From assembly GCA_963678675.1 (NCBI GenBank), contig OY783191.1, positions 13,883,894 through 13,947,893 of the forward strand: DNA of 64,000 bases, in the 5' to 3' direction. The stretch comes from Xiphydria camelus. Lineage: Eukaryota > Arthropoda > Insecta > Hymenoptera > Xiphydriidae. Position numbers and translations under genes: made by a program. This document shows, one piece after another, positions 8,614-18,650 of this stretch. Each line of letters starts with the position of its first letter. Position 1 is the first letter of the stretch. The notes beneath the pieces are model-generated. The model made no database searches and was not told the origin of the DNA. It saw nothing but the letters and a program-made list of their open reading frames with translations.

Positions 8614-8802
8614 ATGCCGAAACACCATCAGTCGTCGAGTACCTCTCAGAGCACTAACACGTCCGAACGTGGAGCTACTGACGAGTCTGGGTCTACGAGT
8701 GAAAGCAACCAGCGAGGGAGGAGGAATACTGGAGAAGTGAAAGTGCGATTTTGCTGCTGCATACTCGTCGTCTACCCAGCATCATGGAGGCGGAGATCAT
8801 AA
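8614..8802 (+). CDS. Small Ser/Thr-rich protein overlapping the major capsid start
   Basis: 62 aa. The first 40 residues are Ser, Thr, Gln, Asn and Glu rich (low complexity), the end is Cys/Arg rich. It overlaps the first codons of the major capsid gene in another frame. I do not recognise it. It may be a real small accessory protein, a leader ORF or chance; it fills the 213-bp gap between the two capsid genes. Confidence 0.3.
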   Translation: MPKHHQSSSTSQSTNTSERGATDESGSTSESNQRGRRNTGEVKVRFCCCILVVYPASWRRRS

Positions 8803-10004
8803 CCGTTCACACACCGATCGTCTTCGACGAGTCCATCGCCCACTGTGAAGTGCATGCTCACCAACCGTACACATCGTCGACCTTCAACAACAGCGACGAA
8901 ATTCGCATCGCCATTCAACACCAGGATGTGTATCTGCTGCCGAGCAGGAGCTCGCTGTACGTACACGGTCGACTCTTGAAGGCTGACGGATCTGCTGCAG
9001 CTGCAAACACCACTCTCGTTAACGGCGGTATCTGCCACCTCTTCGAGGAGATACGTTACGAGATCAACGCTGTCGAGATCGATCGAAGCAAGAATGTCGG
9101 TCTGACGAGCATCATGAAGAGCTTCGTATCCTTGAGCCTCGGTCAGCGTTCACTGCTGGAGAACGCCGGCTGGCTCGACGTCGAAGAGAACAAGAGGCTG
9201 ACCAATGACGAAGGCTACTTTGACGTCTCCATACCGCTGAGCTTGATGCTCGGTTTTGCTGAAGACTACCGACGAATTGTCGTCAACGCTAAGCATGAGC
9301 TGATTCTCACGAGGTCAAACAGCGATACGAATGCAGTCGTACAATCGACCGAGGAAGCCTTCAAGATCGTGATATTAAAGCTCGAGTGGATGATGCCGTA
9401 CGTCAGGGTCTCGGATCAGCGAAAGATTCAGCTGCTGAACTTTATCGCCAATGACGCACCCATCTCCATGAGCTTTCGCACGTGGGAACTGTACGAGTAT
9501 CCTCTGCTTCCACGCACCTCTAAGCACGTGTGGACCGTGAAGACCTCGACGCAGTTGGAGAAACCGCGCTACGTCGTACTGGGCTTCCAAACCGGTCGAA
9601 AGAACAAGAAGAACAAGAACGCGAGTCGATTCGACCACTGTGGCATCAGAGACGTGAAGCTGTTTCTGAACTCGCAGTGCTATCCCTACGGAAACCTCAA
9701 TCTCGACATTGGACACTATCAGTACGCCCTGCTGTACGAGATGTACGCCAATTTCCAGACCACGTACTACGGCAAGGAGCCCCAGCCGTTGCTGAGCAAA
9801 GACGAATTCCTCGATTACGCACCCCTCATCGTCATAGATTGTTCGAAGCAAAACGAGTCGGTGAAATCGGGACCGGTGGACGTGCGTCTGGAGTTCGAAG
9901 CGAGTGCAAATTTCCCCGCCGACACTGCAGCCTACAGCCTCATTCTGCACGATCGCATAGTGGAATACCGTCCGATCAGTGGTGTGGTAAATAGGCTGGT
10001 GTAG
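8784..10004 (+). CDS. Major capsid protein (double jelly-roll)
   Basis: 406 aa from ATG 8784; the longer frame from a TTG at 8751 adds eleven residues of unlikely sequence. It matches the Polinton major capsid family by segments such as EVHAHQPYTSSTFNN near the start, DEGYFDVSIPLSLMLGF in the middle, MSFRTWELYEYPLLP and DCSKQNES near the end. Trimers of such proteins form pseudo-hexameric capsomers. The frame is complete and shows no stops, so the capsid shell genes look better preserved than the protease and ATPase. About 22 bp separate it from the next gene. Confidence 0.9.
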   Translation: MEAEIITVHTPIVFDESIAHCEVHAHQPYTSSTFNNSDEIRIAIQHQDVYLLPSRSSLYVHGRLLKADGSAAAANTTLVNGGICHLFEEIRYEINAVEIDRSKNVGLTSIMKSFVSLSLGQRSLLENAGWLDVEENKRLTNDEGYFDVSIPLSLMLGFAEDYRRIVVNAKHELILTRSNSDTNAVVQSTEEAFKIVILKLEWMMPYVRVSDQRKIQLLNFIANDAPISMSFRTWELYEYPLLPRTSKHVWTVKTSTQLEKPRYVVLGFQTGRKNKKNKNASRFDHCGIRDVKLFLNSQCYPYGNLNLDIGHYQYALLYEMYANFQTTYYGKEPQPLLSKDEFLDYAPLIVIDCSKQNESVKSGPVDVRLEFEASANFPADTAAYSLILHDRIVEYRPISGVVNRLV

Positions 10005-10026
10005 CTCCGAGGAGTTCAGTTTCATC

Positions 10027-10788
10027 ATGGAAATCGTGGTCGACGTACAGGGCTTCAAGAGGCCCGGCAACCGATTCGTGGTGAAGGAGCTCGCCGTGCT
10101 TCCCCTCAACTCTGAGTCGCAGGAAGCTACGACTTTCCTCTTCAAGCCACCATTTCCTTGGCGGTATCTGCCAGCGACGTATCGCTGCTGCAATTCCTGG
10201 CTGCAACGTAACTTCCATGGACTCACGTGGAACTCTGGGGATGTGCCGTACGTCGCGATCAAAAAGGTGCTCGGACCTCACCTACGCGGCGTCACCACGG
10301 TATACGTGAAGGGCGAAGAGAAGAAAGCCTGGCTACGAGAGCACACCGAGCGCGTCGTTGTCAATTTGGAGGAGCTGAGCTGCCCCTCACTGAGAAAACT
10401 GCGCAGCGAGCCAACGTCCAGATGTCGGTATCACCGCTCCGATGGATATTACTGCGCCGCTGAGAACGCAAAACGCTTGGAAATGTGGCTGAAGCACAAG
10501 GACGATCATCCGTCTCTGGAACGCTCTCTAAAAATTTTCTTCGAGAAGGAGAGCCTCACCTCGATGAACACCGAAGACATCGCCCAGCTTCCCAAAGAGT
10601 TTCTCGTCGTCTTTGCAGCCAACACGATCGATGATGCGTGGGATAAGCTACCGGTTAAATATACCGAGGACAAGGGTATTGCCGATTGTCGTCTATGTCG
10701 CATACATCACCGGGTGCCGAGAGGCAGAGACGATTACGACGGTCCACGACCCATGATAAAGGATTGCGTTTATTGTCAAGCAGGCTAA
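10027..10788 (+). CDS. Conserved Polinton-associated protein, possibly exonuclease-fold
   Basis: 253 aa, intact. Starts MEIVVDVQGFKRPGN, with FKPPFPW, a WLxxNxHGLxW segment and VYVKGEEKKAWL. This layout (acidic residue in an initial strand, later hydrophobic strand plus KGxEK) is reminiscent of RNase H-fold 3'-5' exonucleases, but the normal second acidic residue is Gln here, so activity is doubtful. The C-terminus has CRLCRIHH and CVYCQ, a possible zinc site. I have the impression that such proteins recur next to insect Polinton capsid genes, but the function is unknown. A poly(A) signal follows at 10817. Confidence 0.6.
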   Translation: MEIVVDVQGFKRPGNRFVVKELAVLPLNSESQEATTFLFKPPFPWRYLPATYRCCNSWLQRNFHGLTWNSGDVPYVAIKKVLGPHLRGVTTVYVKGEEKKAWLREHTERVVVNLEELSCPSLRKLRSEPTSRCRYHRSDGYYCAAENAKRLEMWLKHKDDHPSLERSLKIFFEKESLTSMNTEDIAQLPKEFLVVFAANTIDDAWDKLPVKYTEDKGIADCRLCRIHHRVPRGRDDYDGPRPMIKDCVYCQAG

Positions 10789-10816
10789 TTTCTCTTCTGT
10801 ACAAATATTTTTTACT

Positions 10817-10822
10817 AATAAA
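10817..10822 (+). terminator. Poly(A) signal after the plus-strand virion block
   Basis: AATAAA 29 bp after the last stop codon, with a second AATAAA at 10839-10844. Likely 3' end of the plus-strand transcription unit. Confidence 0.5.
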
Positions 10823-10859
10823 GGCTAAAAAAGGGGGCGAATAAAAAGTTGTCTCATTA

Positions 10860-11790
10860 TTTAAACTGCGATTCCCCAACGGTAGAATAGTTAACGTCGG
10901 AACCTGTCACCACGATTCTAGGAACATCATCGCAGTAAACAGTTCTCGGAAAAGAGAGCAAGTCGGAACCTATATGCATGACGTCATCGCTCAGGAATGT
11001 GACGCGCTCGGATTGGTCGAAACTGTACAGTAGCGTGGAGCAAGTCTGAACCTGTACGCACTCCAAGGCCGGTCAATTGCGCAATAGCGACGCGATAAGG
11101 CATGACGTCATCGCTCAGGAATGTGACACGCGCGGATCGGTCGAAACTGTGCAGTATCGTGGAGCAAGTCTGAACCTGCACGCATTTCAAGGTCTGTCAT
11201 CTGCGCAATAGCGAGGCGATAAGGTATGACGTCATCGCTCAGGAATGTGACGCGCGCGGATCGGTCGAAACTGTACAGTAGCGCGGAGCAAGTCTGAACC
11301 TGCACGCATTTCAAGGTCAGTCAACTGCGCAGTAGCGATGCTATGACGTCATCGCTCAGGAATGCGACGGGGTCGAAACTGCGCAGTAGCACGGAGCAAG
11401 TCCGAACCTGCACGCATTCCAAGGCCGGTCAACTGTGCAATAGCGATGCTATGACGTCATCACTCAGGAATGCGACGCGGTCGAAACTGCGCAGTAGCGA
11501 GGTGCAAGTCTGAACCTGCACGAGCCTGTCGGAACCTGCACAGTAGCGATGCGATAAGCTATGACGTCATCGGACGCGGTCGAAACTACGCAGTAGCGCG
11601 GAGCAAGTCCGAACCTGCACGCATTCCAAGGTCGGTCAACTGCGCAGTAGCGATGCTATGACGTCATCACTCAGGAATGCGACGCGGTCGAAACTGCGCA
11701 GTAGCGCGGTGCAAGTTTGAACCTGCACGCGCCTGTCGGAACCTGCACGAGAAACGATGACGTCATCGGACGCGCAGTAGCAAGATACCT
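10860..11790. repeat. Tandem repeat, about 97-124 bp unit, each with TGACGTCA
   Basis: Eight units of the same sequence in head-to-tail order. The palindrome TGACGTCA, identical to a CRE/ATF site, occurs at 10979, 11103, 11227, 11344, 11452, 11562, 11659 and 11758; spacings shrink from 124 to about 97-110 bp because the later units have deletions. Each unit also has GGTCGAAACTG and GCAAGTCTGAACCTGCACGC segments. Apparent minus-strand ORFs here are the repeat itself. The array starts about 70 bp after the last Polinton gene, so it could be subterminal DNA of the element. Confidence 0.85.
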
Positions 11791-11799
11791 GGCGTTGAC

Positions 11800-12330
11800 T
11801 ACCCGCCGACAGTGGTGCCACCTGGCGTTGATGTTGGGAGTCGAGGAGGAGTATCATTCAAATTTCCCCGCCACGGCGCATGAGCACTTCAAAATGGCCG
11901 CCGCCGACGGTGGCGCCATCTGGTGGGGGTCGAGGAGTTGGAGTTCAACCAATGTCAGAGCTCCGTTGGGTCGAGGAGTGGGGGTTCGACCAATCACAGA
12001 ACTCCGTTGGAGGAACATTCAAAATGGTCGCCGCCTACGGTGGCGACACCTAGCGTCGACAATGGCGCCACCTGGCGTTGATAGTGTAGACCGAGGAGTG
12101 GGGGTTCAACCAATGGCAGAGCTCTATCGGAGTAAAATTCAAAATGGCCACCGCCTACGGTGGCGACACCTAGCGTCGACAGTGGCGTCATCTGGTGGGG
12201 GTTCAACCAATGACAGAGCTCCATTGGGTCGAGGAGTGGGGGTTCGACCAATCACAGAGCTCCGCTGGGTCACGTGATGCGCGAATTCAAATTTCCCTCC
12301 ACGGCGCATGCGCATTTCCGCTAAATTCAA
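11800..12330. repeat. Second tandem repeat block (GGGGTTCGACCAAT / GGTGGCGACACCTAGCG)
   Basis: A composite minisatellite. GAGGAGTGGGGGTTC(G/A)ACCAAT followed by CAGAGCTCC recurs at least five times between 11931 and 12270, interleaved with ATTCAAAATGG(C/T)CGCCGCC and CCTACGGTGGCGACACC segments at about 11892, 12020 and 12141. The GC-rich composition ends abruptly near 12360, where AT-rich DNA begins. I see no credible gene. Confidence 0.75.
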
Positions 12331-12359
12331 ATTTCCCGCCATTTTGCCCCTGAAAGTAG

Positions 12360-13310
12360 GCAACCCGTCCGGAAAACTGTGCTCGAACCAGCCTAGCTTA
12401 TCTACTTATTTCTATTTGTCACTTTTGGATGTGCTCAAACAAATCCTGTACAAAACTGTTTTCACACCGGCTTCGAAATATCGTGGTTCAATGAACACAT
12501 ATGAGTCGCTATTTTTTAAAATTATGAGATTTTACCGAAAGATCTGTAATGCAGGTCAAGCATCTTTAGAGGGACAAACCTATATATTTTAGCTGCCGAA
12601 ATAGAGATGGCATCAGTAGTTTTCCAAAAATGCTGCTATTCCACATTAGGCTGTTATTCCATATTTGGTGGTATATAAAAGATAAGAGGGATACCCCGTT
12701 TTACTCTGCTGCCCCGTTTTGCCTACTCTTCCCCTATACATGTAAAATGTGACGACATGCCTTATCACGGAGCATGTTGTAGTGACCAGAGTAAATTGTC
12801 TCGAATTAAATAAACGCACCAGCTTCAAAATATAAAAATAAAAAAGTTTATTAAAGGAATCAAATGAAAACTTAGATCAACAATACTCTATAATACACTA
12901 TAAAAATGGAAGTATATTACATTTATATACTTTACGTATGTAAGTCTTTTAGTTAAATTTTAAACGTTTTCAGGCGTATTAATTTACGAGAAGAAGTGTG
13001 TTTTTCTGATTAATTAACACGCCTGGAAACGTTCGAAACTTAATTATAAGGCTTACGTAAAGTGTATAAAAATAACACACTTTCATTTACAATGTAAATA
13101 TTGAAATACGTAGCAGCTTTTTCAACAGAAATTTGGTGGTTATCATCATTAACTGTCATAGCAGCTTTAAGCAATACGTCGTCAAATGAAGCTGATCTGA
13201 TACTCTTCCGTTTATACATTTGAACTATCTAAAATTTAGCGAAAACATGGGAGTGGACGACTGAAATTTCATAGGATAATTTTTAAATGCTTAACAAACT
13301 ATTGGATGGA

Positions 13311-13352
<42 letters not shown>

Positions 13353-13664
13353 TCTTCATTTTCGCACAATTGACATTGTGATAACTTGCCCCAGTAACAA
13401 CTAGCTTCAATCACCCCCACATTCTATTTGTTTCTATGGAATTTTTAGTTTTATATATGATTATTTTCTATTGCATTCAAAAGATTCGGAATGATTACTT
13501 TCTACAATTCTTTACCGTTTTTCAAATTAACAATTTTCTATCATATACCTACTATTGAAAAAAAGAGTATCATTTCATAATTATAAGAAATGGTAGAAAC
13601 GATAGGAAATGATTGTTTCAAAACTGTAAGTGAAGGCGACAAGAACCAAAACACAACACGAGTA
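12360..13664. other. AT-rich intergenic stretch without genes
   Basis: No coding region. 12660-12740 contains a 'TACCCCGTTTT ... CCCCGTTTTGCC' fragment that recurs near 52.47 kb and 58.55-58.75 kb. 12921-13070 is an imperfect palindrome whose arms share ACGCCTG and TTTATACACTTTACG-type sequence. 13312-13351 is a (TA)20 microsatellite. Confidence 0.6.
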
Positions 13665-15583
13665 TATGGGACATTCTTTTACAAATCGTACACTTTTCTT
13701 GACTTGACAATTTTGATTGGTCCCAAAATTTTTTTTTAGAGTCTATACTGAAAATAAACAGACACGTATACGAGGTTTTTGTTCAAAAAAATTTTTTCTC
13801 GAAAATATGACCATTGTTAATTTCAGTGCTTCATCCAATTCTGTTACATGTAAAATTCATTATCTCTGGTTCTATTAATGATATCGTTGATTTTTTTTTT
13901 TCATTTAAAAGGTAGTAATATCAGCTTTCAGTCACGTGAATATTGTACTTCTCCAACTTGAGTACCTTGGAAATAATAACAATTTAATTGTTTAAATAAT
14001 ATTATCATAATGTTAACCACAACGAAATCGATTGAAAAAATTACTATCGTATTCGTAATGTTTTTAGCTACAAAGGAATTCTTTCAGAAAGATGGGACCG
14101 TTACTAGTTTAAGAGTGAGAAAATAATTTCAACTGCGCTTCACGTTGCGCGGGCAGCGCGCTCAAGTACTGAGCACATAAAGTTTTATTAGAGTGACTGT
14201 CACGTTGGCGTAAATTTTGTCTTTCGAAATCATGATTTATGGGTGTTTTAACTAATAAAAAAACTTAGTCAAGTATATGTGTTGGGTATAAACATGTGTT
14301 CAGCAATTGTTTAAATTTTACTGAACGTTCCCATGCGATTCAACCTGAAAACGTAAAAAGGCTAACTTCAAAAAGTATACGTTCATTCCACTGTTTCATG
14401 CCTGTACAATAGTATTTTATACAAACGAAGTACACACCATTAATATAAATACAATGAAATCTAGGCGAATAAATCCTATAAATCCTGTATCGAGAGATAA
14501 CTTATTTCTAAAACTATATATAATAGTAAGACTCTACTGATTGAAAATTCAATAGTGCCATTTGAATTCAAAGACCGAAAGATTATTGAAGAAACGATAT
14601 TAATTATGATACTCCCCGTCACACAACGTTATAAGTTCCTTCTTTCGCTAGAATGTTGTACAAGAATACTATACGTTCATGTAATACTTGACAGAATGTA
14701 CAATAGTACATAATTATTTTATGATTGTCACTTCAGTGATATGTTCCTGTGAAGAAAAATGTTTTGCTTTTGCTTTTTTTTTGTGTGATAGGTATGACGC
14801 AATGGTATGACAACGTTCCTTTCACTGTTACAGCTTTTTGAAATCTTGTTTGTAATTTCTTTTCTTCTTCGTTATACTCTTTACTTTCGACAAATTCTAA
14901 TGAAATATTAGGAAGAGCTCCAGTTGCCCACTGGAATAACTCTTTTGGAGTTTGAGGGCCGGTATTACAATGTCAGGTTAAACTGCTGGTTGAGTTAACC
15001 TTTACCTTCAGTTTAAACCTACGGTTAACGAAAATGCGTATTACAAAACGTTTTCTACCCAAAGTTAAGTTAACTAGGAGTGGTAGCATTTCAAGCGAAT
15101 ATCCCTAGATGAAACATGCCCTAAACTAGTTTATTCCTGAATTAGCGGCAAAATTTTAAATGAAGATGCAGACAAATAAAAGAAAGTGCGATTCCGCAGG
15201 TAATTGGGGATTATCCCTACGTTCTAAAACTTTGAAGGGGGGGCTTCTTGCCCGTTTCGTCGGGCTCAAGGTACATAACGGCGTACGTATAGTTTGCATA
15301 GAGCACGTTTTCAGTTTGCGTTGTCTTTGAGAAAGTAAGAGCGGCTATAGTTTGCAGTATTTGTGCGTTTCTTGAATCAACAGTCCAGGAGATATTGAGG
15401 TGAGTTTATGCGTATATTCTTTGGCGACAATTTTTTATCTATATTTAAAAAGTTTATCAGGTGCGCGAATATTGCTTTGAAACGAGTCACCCTGATGCAC
15501 GTATTAAATCAATAGTTAAATATTCTGTAAATGCAACGCAAAAATGTCATACTATCACGTCTGCGAATCTAATTTTTGCAGCG

Positions 15584-17330
15584 ATGGAGACTGAAAACTT
15601 CAAAAGGGCAGCGAATTTTTCTACCAACGAGGTGGAAATTCTTGTCGAGCTTGTTTCGAAGTATCGACACATAATAGAATGTAAGAAATCTGACGCTGTC
15701 TCGTGGAAATTGAAAGAATCCACTTGGGTACAAGTGGCTCAAGAATTCAACAGCGCAAGTGGTGTAGTATCTCGCACCACCAAGAATTTAAAGGAAAAAT
15801 ATTTGAATTTAAAAAAGACTGCAAAAAAGAAACACGCTGCAAATAAAATGGAGTTATTCCAAACTGGAGGCGGTACATCGGTGAGGATAAGCACACCGTC
15901 AACAGTGGAAAACACTTTGAAGGACTTGACAGTCATTGGACTGACAGGCCTTCCATCTTCGTTCGATGACGACGCCGAAGAATGTATGAATATGGAAATC
16001 GTCAATGAGACAAACCATGAGGATGCAGAGTTGATACTCCCTGGACCGAGCTGGTCGTCATGGTCACCAAATCTTCTTCGAGTGCGAAAATCTGATGAAT
16101 TAACAGGGAATAATTCACAAGGTTAGCTCGGTATCAATCGAAGAGTACAGGGGAAGAACGAGCTAAGTCAATTTTAATGGTTTTGTGCTAGAAAGACTTA
16201 TTTCGAATCTCCTAGCTAGTTTTTCTCCTGTACGGGTATTCTTTTATAAGGGATAACTGAGGAGCTTGCGTTAAAAAGCGGCTATATCCATTTACAAAAA
16301 ATGTTCAGGAATAGACGAAAACTTCTCATCGGTTCGCCTTAATACATAGAGATAGCAAAAAAAGTTTATTTGTAGTGTTTTAGGGAAGTAGTTTGATGCA
16401 ATTTGAAATTTTTTCTCAAATGTCAATAGTTTCTGAAAAAAATTGAAAATTAATCCGGATATAGCCGGTTTTGATGCAAAAGGCCGACTTTTTATGCGAT
16501 TTTAAAATACAAATAGTCCGTTTTGAACACATATGACCATGCCGGTTGATAGATCTTGTGAAACTTAGCCGAAAATCGCAAAAAAAGCATATTGGCAAAA
16601 AAGGGATATAGCCGCTTTTGAACGCAAGCTCCTCAACTATGGATTTGTTCTCTTATTGCCCTGGAAGGTATATTGAGCTTAAAGGTACATAACAATGCTA
16701 CTAGATAGTGACAATATCTCAATTTCGATGAAAAATAACTTAGCCTGTTATTCCCCTGTACTCTTCAATTATTATCACACTACCAAAGTTCGGTTAGGTT
16801 AGGTTACATTAAAAATTAGAACTTCAAATTTTAGAAATGAAAAGTAATTCGGCGAGCCACGACAAACATTATTTTATTTTACAAATTTGATATTCTAAAT
16901 TAATTTCAATTAAGTAAATATTTATTTTTTTTGCAGAGACAGAAGAGCAGCCTACGCAAGTTGAGGAGTTACTGGACGTAAGTGCGAGCCAACAAGTAAC
17001 GACCAATATAACTACAGCAGGTACGTTTTCTTTGTCAAGCATTTCAGTTTGATTATTTATTGGAATTCGAAGAATGTATCTAATTAATGGATTCTGTTAA
17101 CGTTTTTTAGTTGAAAAGCGCAAGCGAACCAGACCGATAATAAAAAAGAAAACTCAACTGACGGAAGATTGCCGCATAAAAATTAATACCTTTTGGCGCA
17201 AGCCAAGTTAGAATTAATAAATTTACAACAAGAGGCACTGAAGGAGGAAATGGCCATAAAAAAGCGTGAGCATGAGCTACGTGTGGCAATATTGGAGGTA
17301 GAACTCGCAAAACAGAAAGAAAAATTATAA
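15584..17330 (+). pseudogene. Harbinger Myb/SANT-like DNA-binding protein, three exons, one frameshift
   Basis: Exon 1 is 15584-16121 (ATG at METENFKRAANFS), with a trihelix/Myb domain at about residues 8-90 (FSTNEVEILVELV...SWKLKESTWVQVAQEFN...RTTKNLKEKYLNLKK). Inferred exon 2 is 16937-17020 and exon 3 17111-17330, all with GT-AG borders. In exon 3 the spliced frame stops early near 17211, whereas the alternative frame gives a Glu/Lys-rich helix (QAKLELINLQQEALKEEM...) to a stop at 17328; a one-base deletion near 17190 explains it. In Harbingers this protein partners the nuclease, bringing it to the nucleus and the TIRs (family knowledge). Confidence 0.75.
16140..16766. mobile_element. MITE with a nested MITE, in intron 1 of the Harbinger Myb gene
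   Basis: Outer inverted ends GAAGAGTACAGGGGAA... / ...TTCCCCTGTACTCTTC (16140 and 16766). Inside is a second palindromic element at 16258-16635 with ends TGAGGAGCTTGCG / CGCAAGCTCCTCA and an inner GGATATAGCCG motif on both sides. Both are non-coding. Confidence 0.8.
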
Positions 17331-17481
17331 AAAATGTATATATGGGAATGTTTTATATCGGACAATTTTAGTAGTACCAATATTTTATTCTGTGGAATTA
17401 TTGGAATTTTAAATAAAACTTTCTTTGAAGGAAAAATTTTTATTCATACTAAAAATGTTTCACTTTTTATAAGTGATTAGT

Positions 17482-18650
17482 TTACAAATTTGCAAAATAT
17501 TCGTTTATTAATTGATCTCGCACAGCATATCCTCGTGGGTGCGGTTGAATGTCCAGTTCATTCTGATTTTCTTCATTGAGCTCATCACCCTCTGGCATTC
17601 CGTCCTGCCTGTTTATTGCAATGTTATGTAACACAGCAGTCGCTACAATAATTGCTTGAACGGTTTCCAAATTGACACGAACTCCTAGTGACAAAACGGG
17701 AAATCTTCGCTTCCAGACCCCATAACTTCTTTCAACCACATTTCGAGTTCGAATTTGCGATTCGTTATACAAGCTTTCTGGGCGTGTGACAGGATTTCGC
17801 ACCGGAGTCATGAGATATGGTTTCAACGCATAACCAGAATCTCCGACTAAAAAGCAGTTTAGATACAGGCCCTGTTCAAAACGTGCTCTCAGCCTACTAT
17901 TATTAAATATCGTACTGTCGTGACTTGATCCTGGCCATCGTGCAACTATATTCCGTATTCGCAATGTAGAATCTGCCACCGTTTGGACGTTCAGGGAAAA
18001 GAAACCTTTCCTGTTTCGGAACATCTCAGCATCGTTCCCTCCTAAAAGATTATTTACGCTCCGTTTATAACTTGCGTCAATCTATAATGTACGCAAGTTG
18101 ATGCAAGTGATGCATTTCAAAAAGATACTAGTTATTACCTGGTGACTGAATCTTAACATGCGTGCAATCTATTGCGCCGATAACTTTTGGGAAACGAGCG
18201 ATGTTGTAGAATTCCAGTTTCGTTTGTCGGAGTTCAGCTTCATTTCGAGGTAAATAAATGTACCTCGGAGCTAATGAAGCTATTGCGACACTAACCCGTG
18301 CCACAATGCGTGACACTGTACATTTGTGCACCCCTGCGAAGTCGCCGACGGATATCAACATATAGCCAGATGCAAAAAATCTGAGGGTTATTAGTAACTG
18401 TAGCATCGCGCTGATTGCTTCATTTCTGAAAATATAAAGTACCAGAATATTTAGCTACTGCTTTAACAAATTACTTAACGTAATCGAACCTAACGTACCG
18501 ATTTGTGGGATGGGATATCACAGGTTCGATTTCTTGTAATAATAATTCCGTGCTCCCTTTGGAAATGCGGAACCTGTCCAAAAATTCCTCGTCATTCCAC
18601 CGATCTAAATGGTTCACTCTGGGCCGAAATACTTTGGGTGCACGAGGCAT
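17482..18650 (-). CDS. HARBI1-like DDE nuclease (Harbinger transposase), three exons
   Basis: Spliced from 18650-18499, 18425-18139 and 18041-17482; all introns are GT-AG and the sum is 999 bp, exactly 332 codons plus stop. Starts MPRAPKVFRPRVNHLD. A helix-turn-helix region with VGDFAGVHKCTVSRIV lies in exon 2. Catalytic acids of DDE_Tnp_4: Asp in GAIDCTHVKI, Asp in VGDSGYAL and Glu in RNVVERSYG, followed by the typical VLHNIAI near the C-terminus. No stop or frameshift, so the nuclease looks potentially functional while its Myb partner is frameshifted. Confidence 0.9.

Larger units (their letters stand above)
1..10850. mobile_element. Polinton/Maverick element, left end outside the window
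   Basis: Eleven ORFs in about 10.8 kb form the Polinton gene set: protein-primed DNA polymerase B, chromodomain integrase, packaging ATPase, adenain-like protease, minor and major jelly-roll capsid proteins, plus lineage accessories. Gene order is PolB (+), four minus-strand genes, then seven plus-strand genes starting from a short divergent spacer at 6630-6692. GC content and codon use are clearly richer than in the AT-rich DNA after 12.4 kb. The polymerase N-terminus and left terminal repeat are cut off by the window. I could not identify a right terminal inverted repeat; the tandem repeats at 10.9-12.3 kb may or may not belong to the element. The copy is partly decayed (ATPase, protease). 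Confidence 0.93.

Noticed and set aside
10860..11790. CRISPR array or protein-coding repeats
   Set aside because: Units are about 100-124 bp with no unique spacers; the ORFs are the tandem unit read in one frame. The context is eukaryotic.
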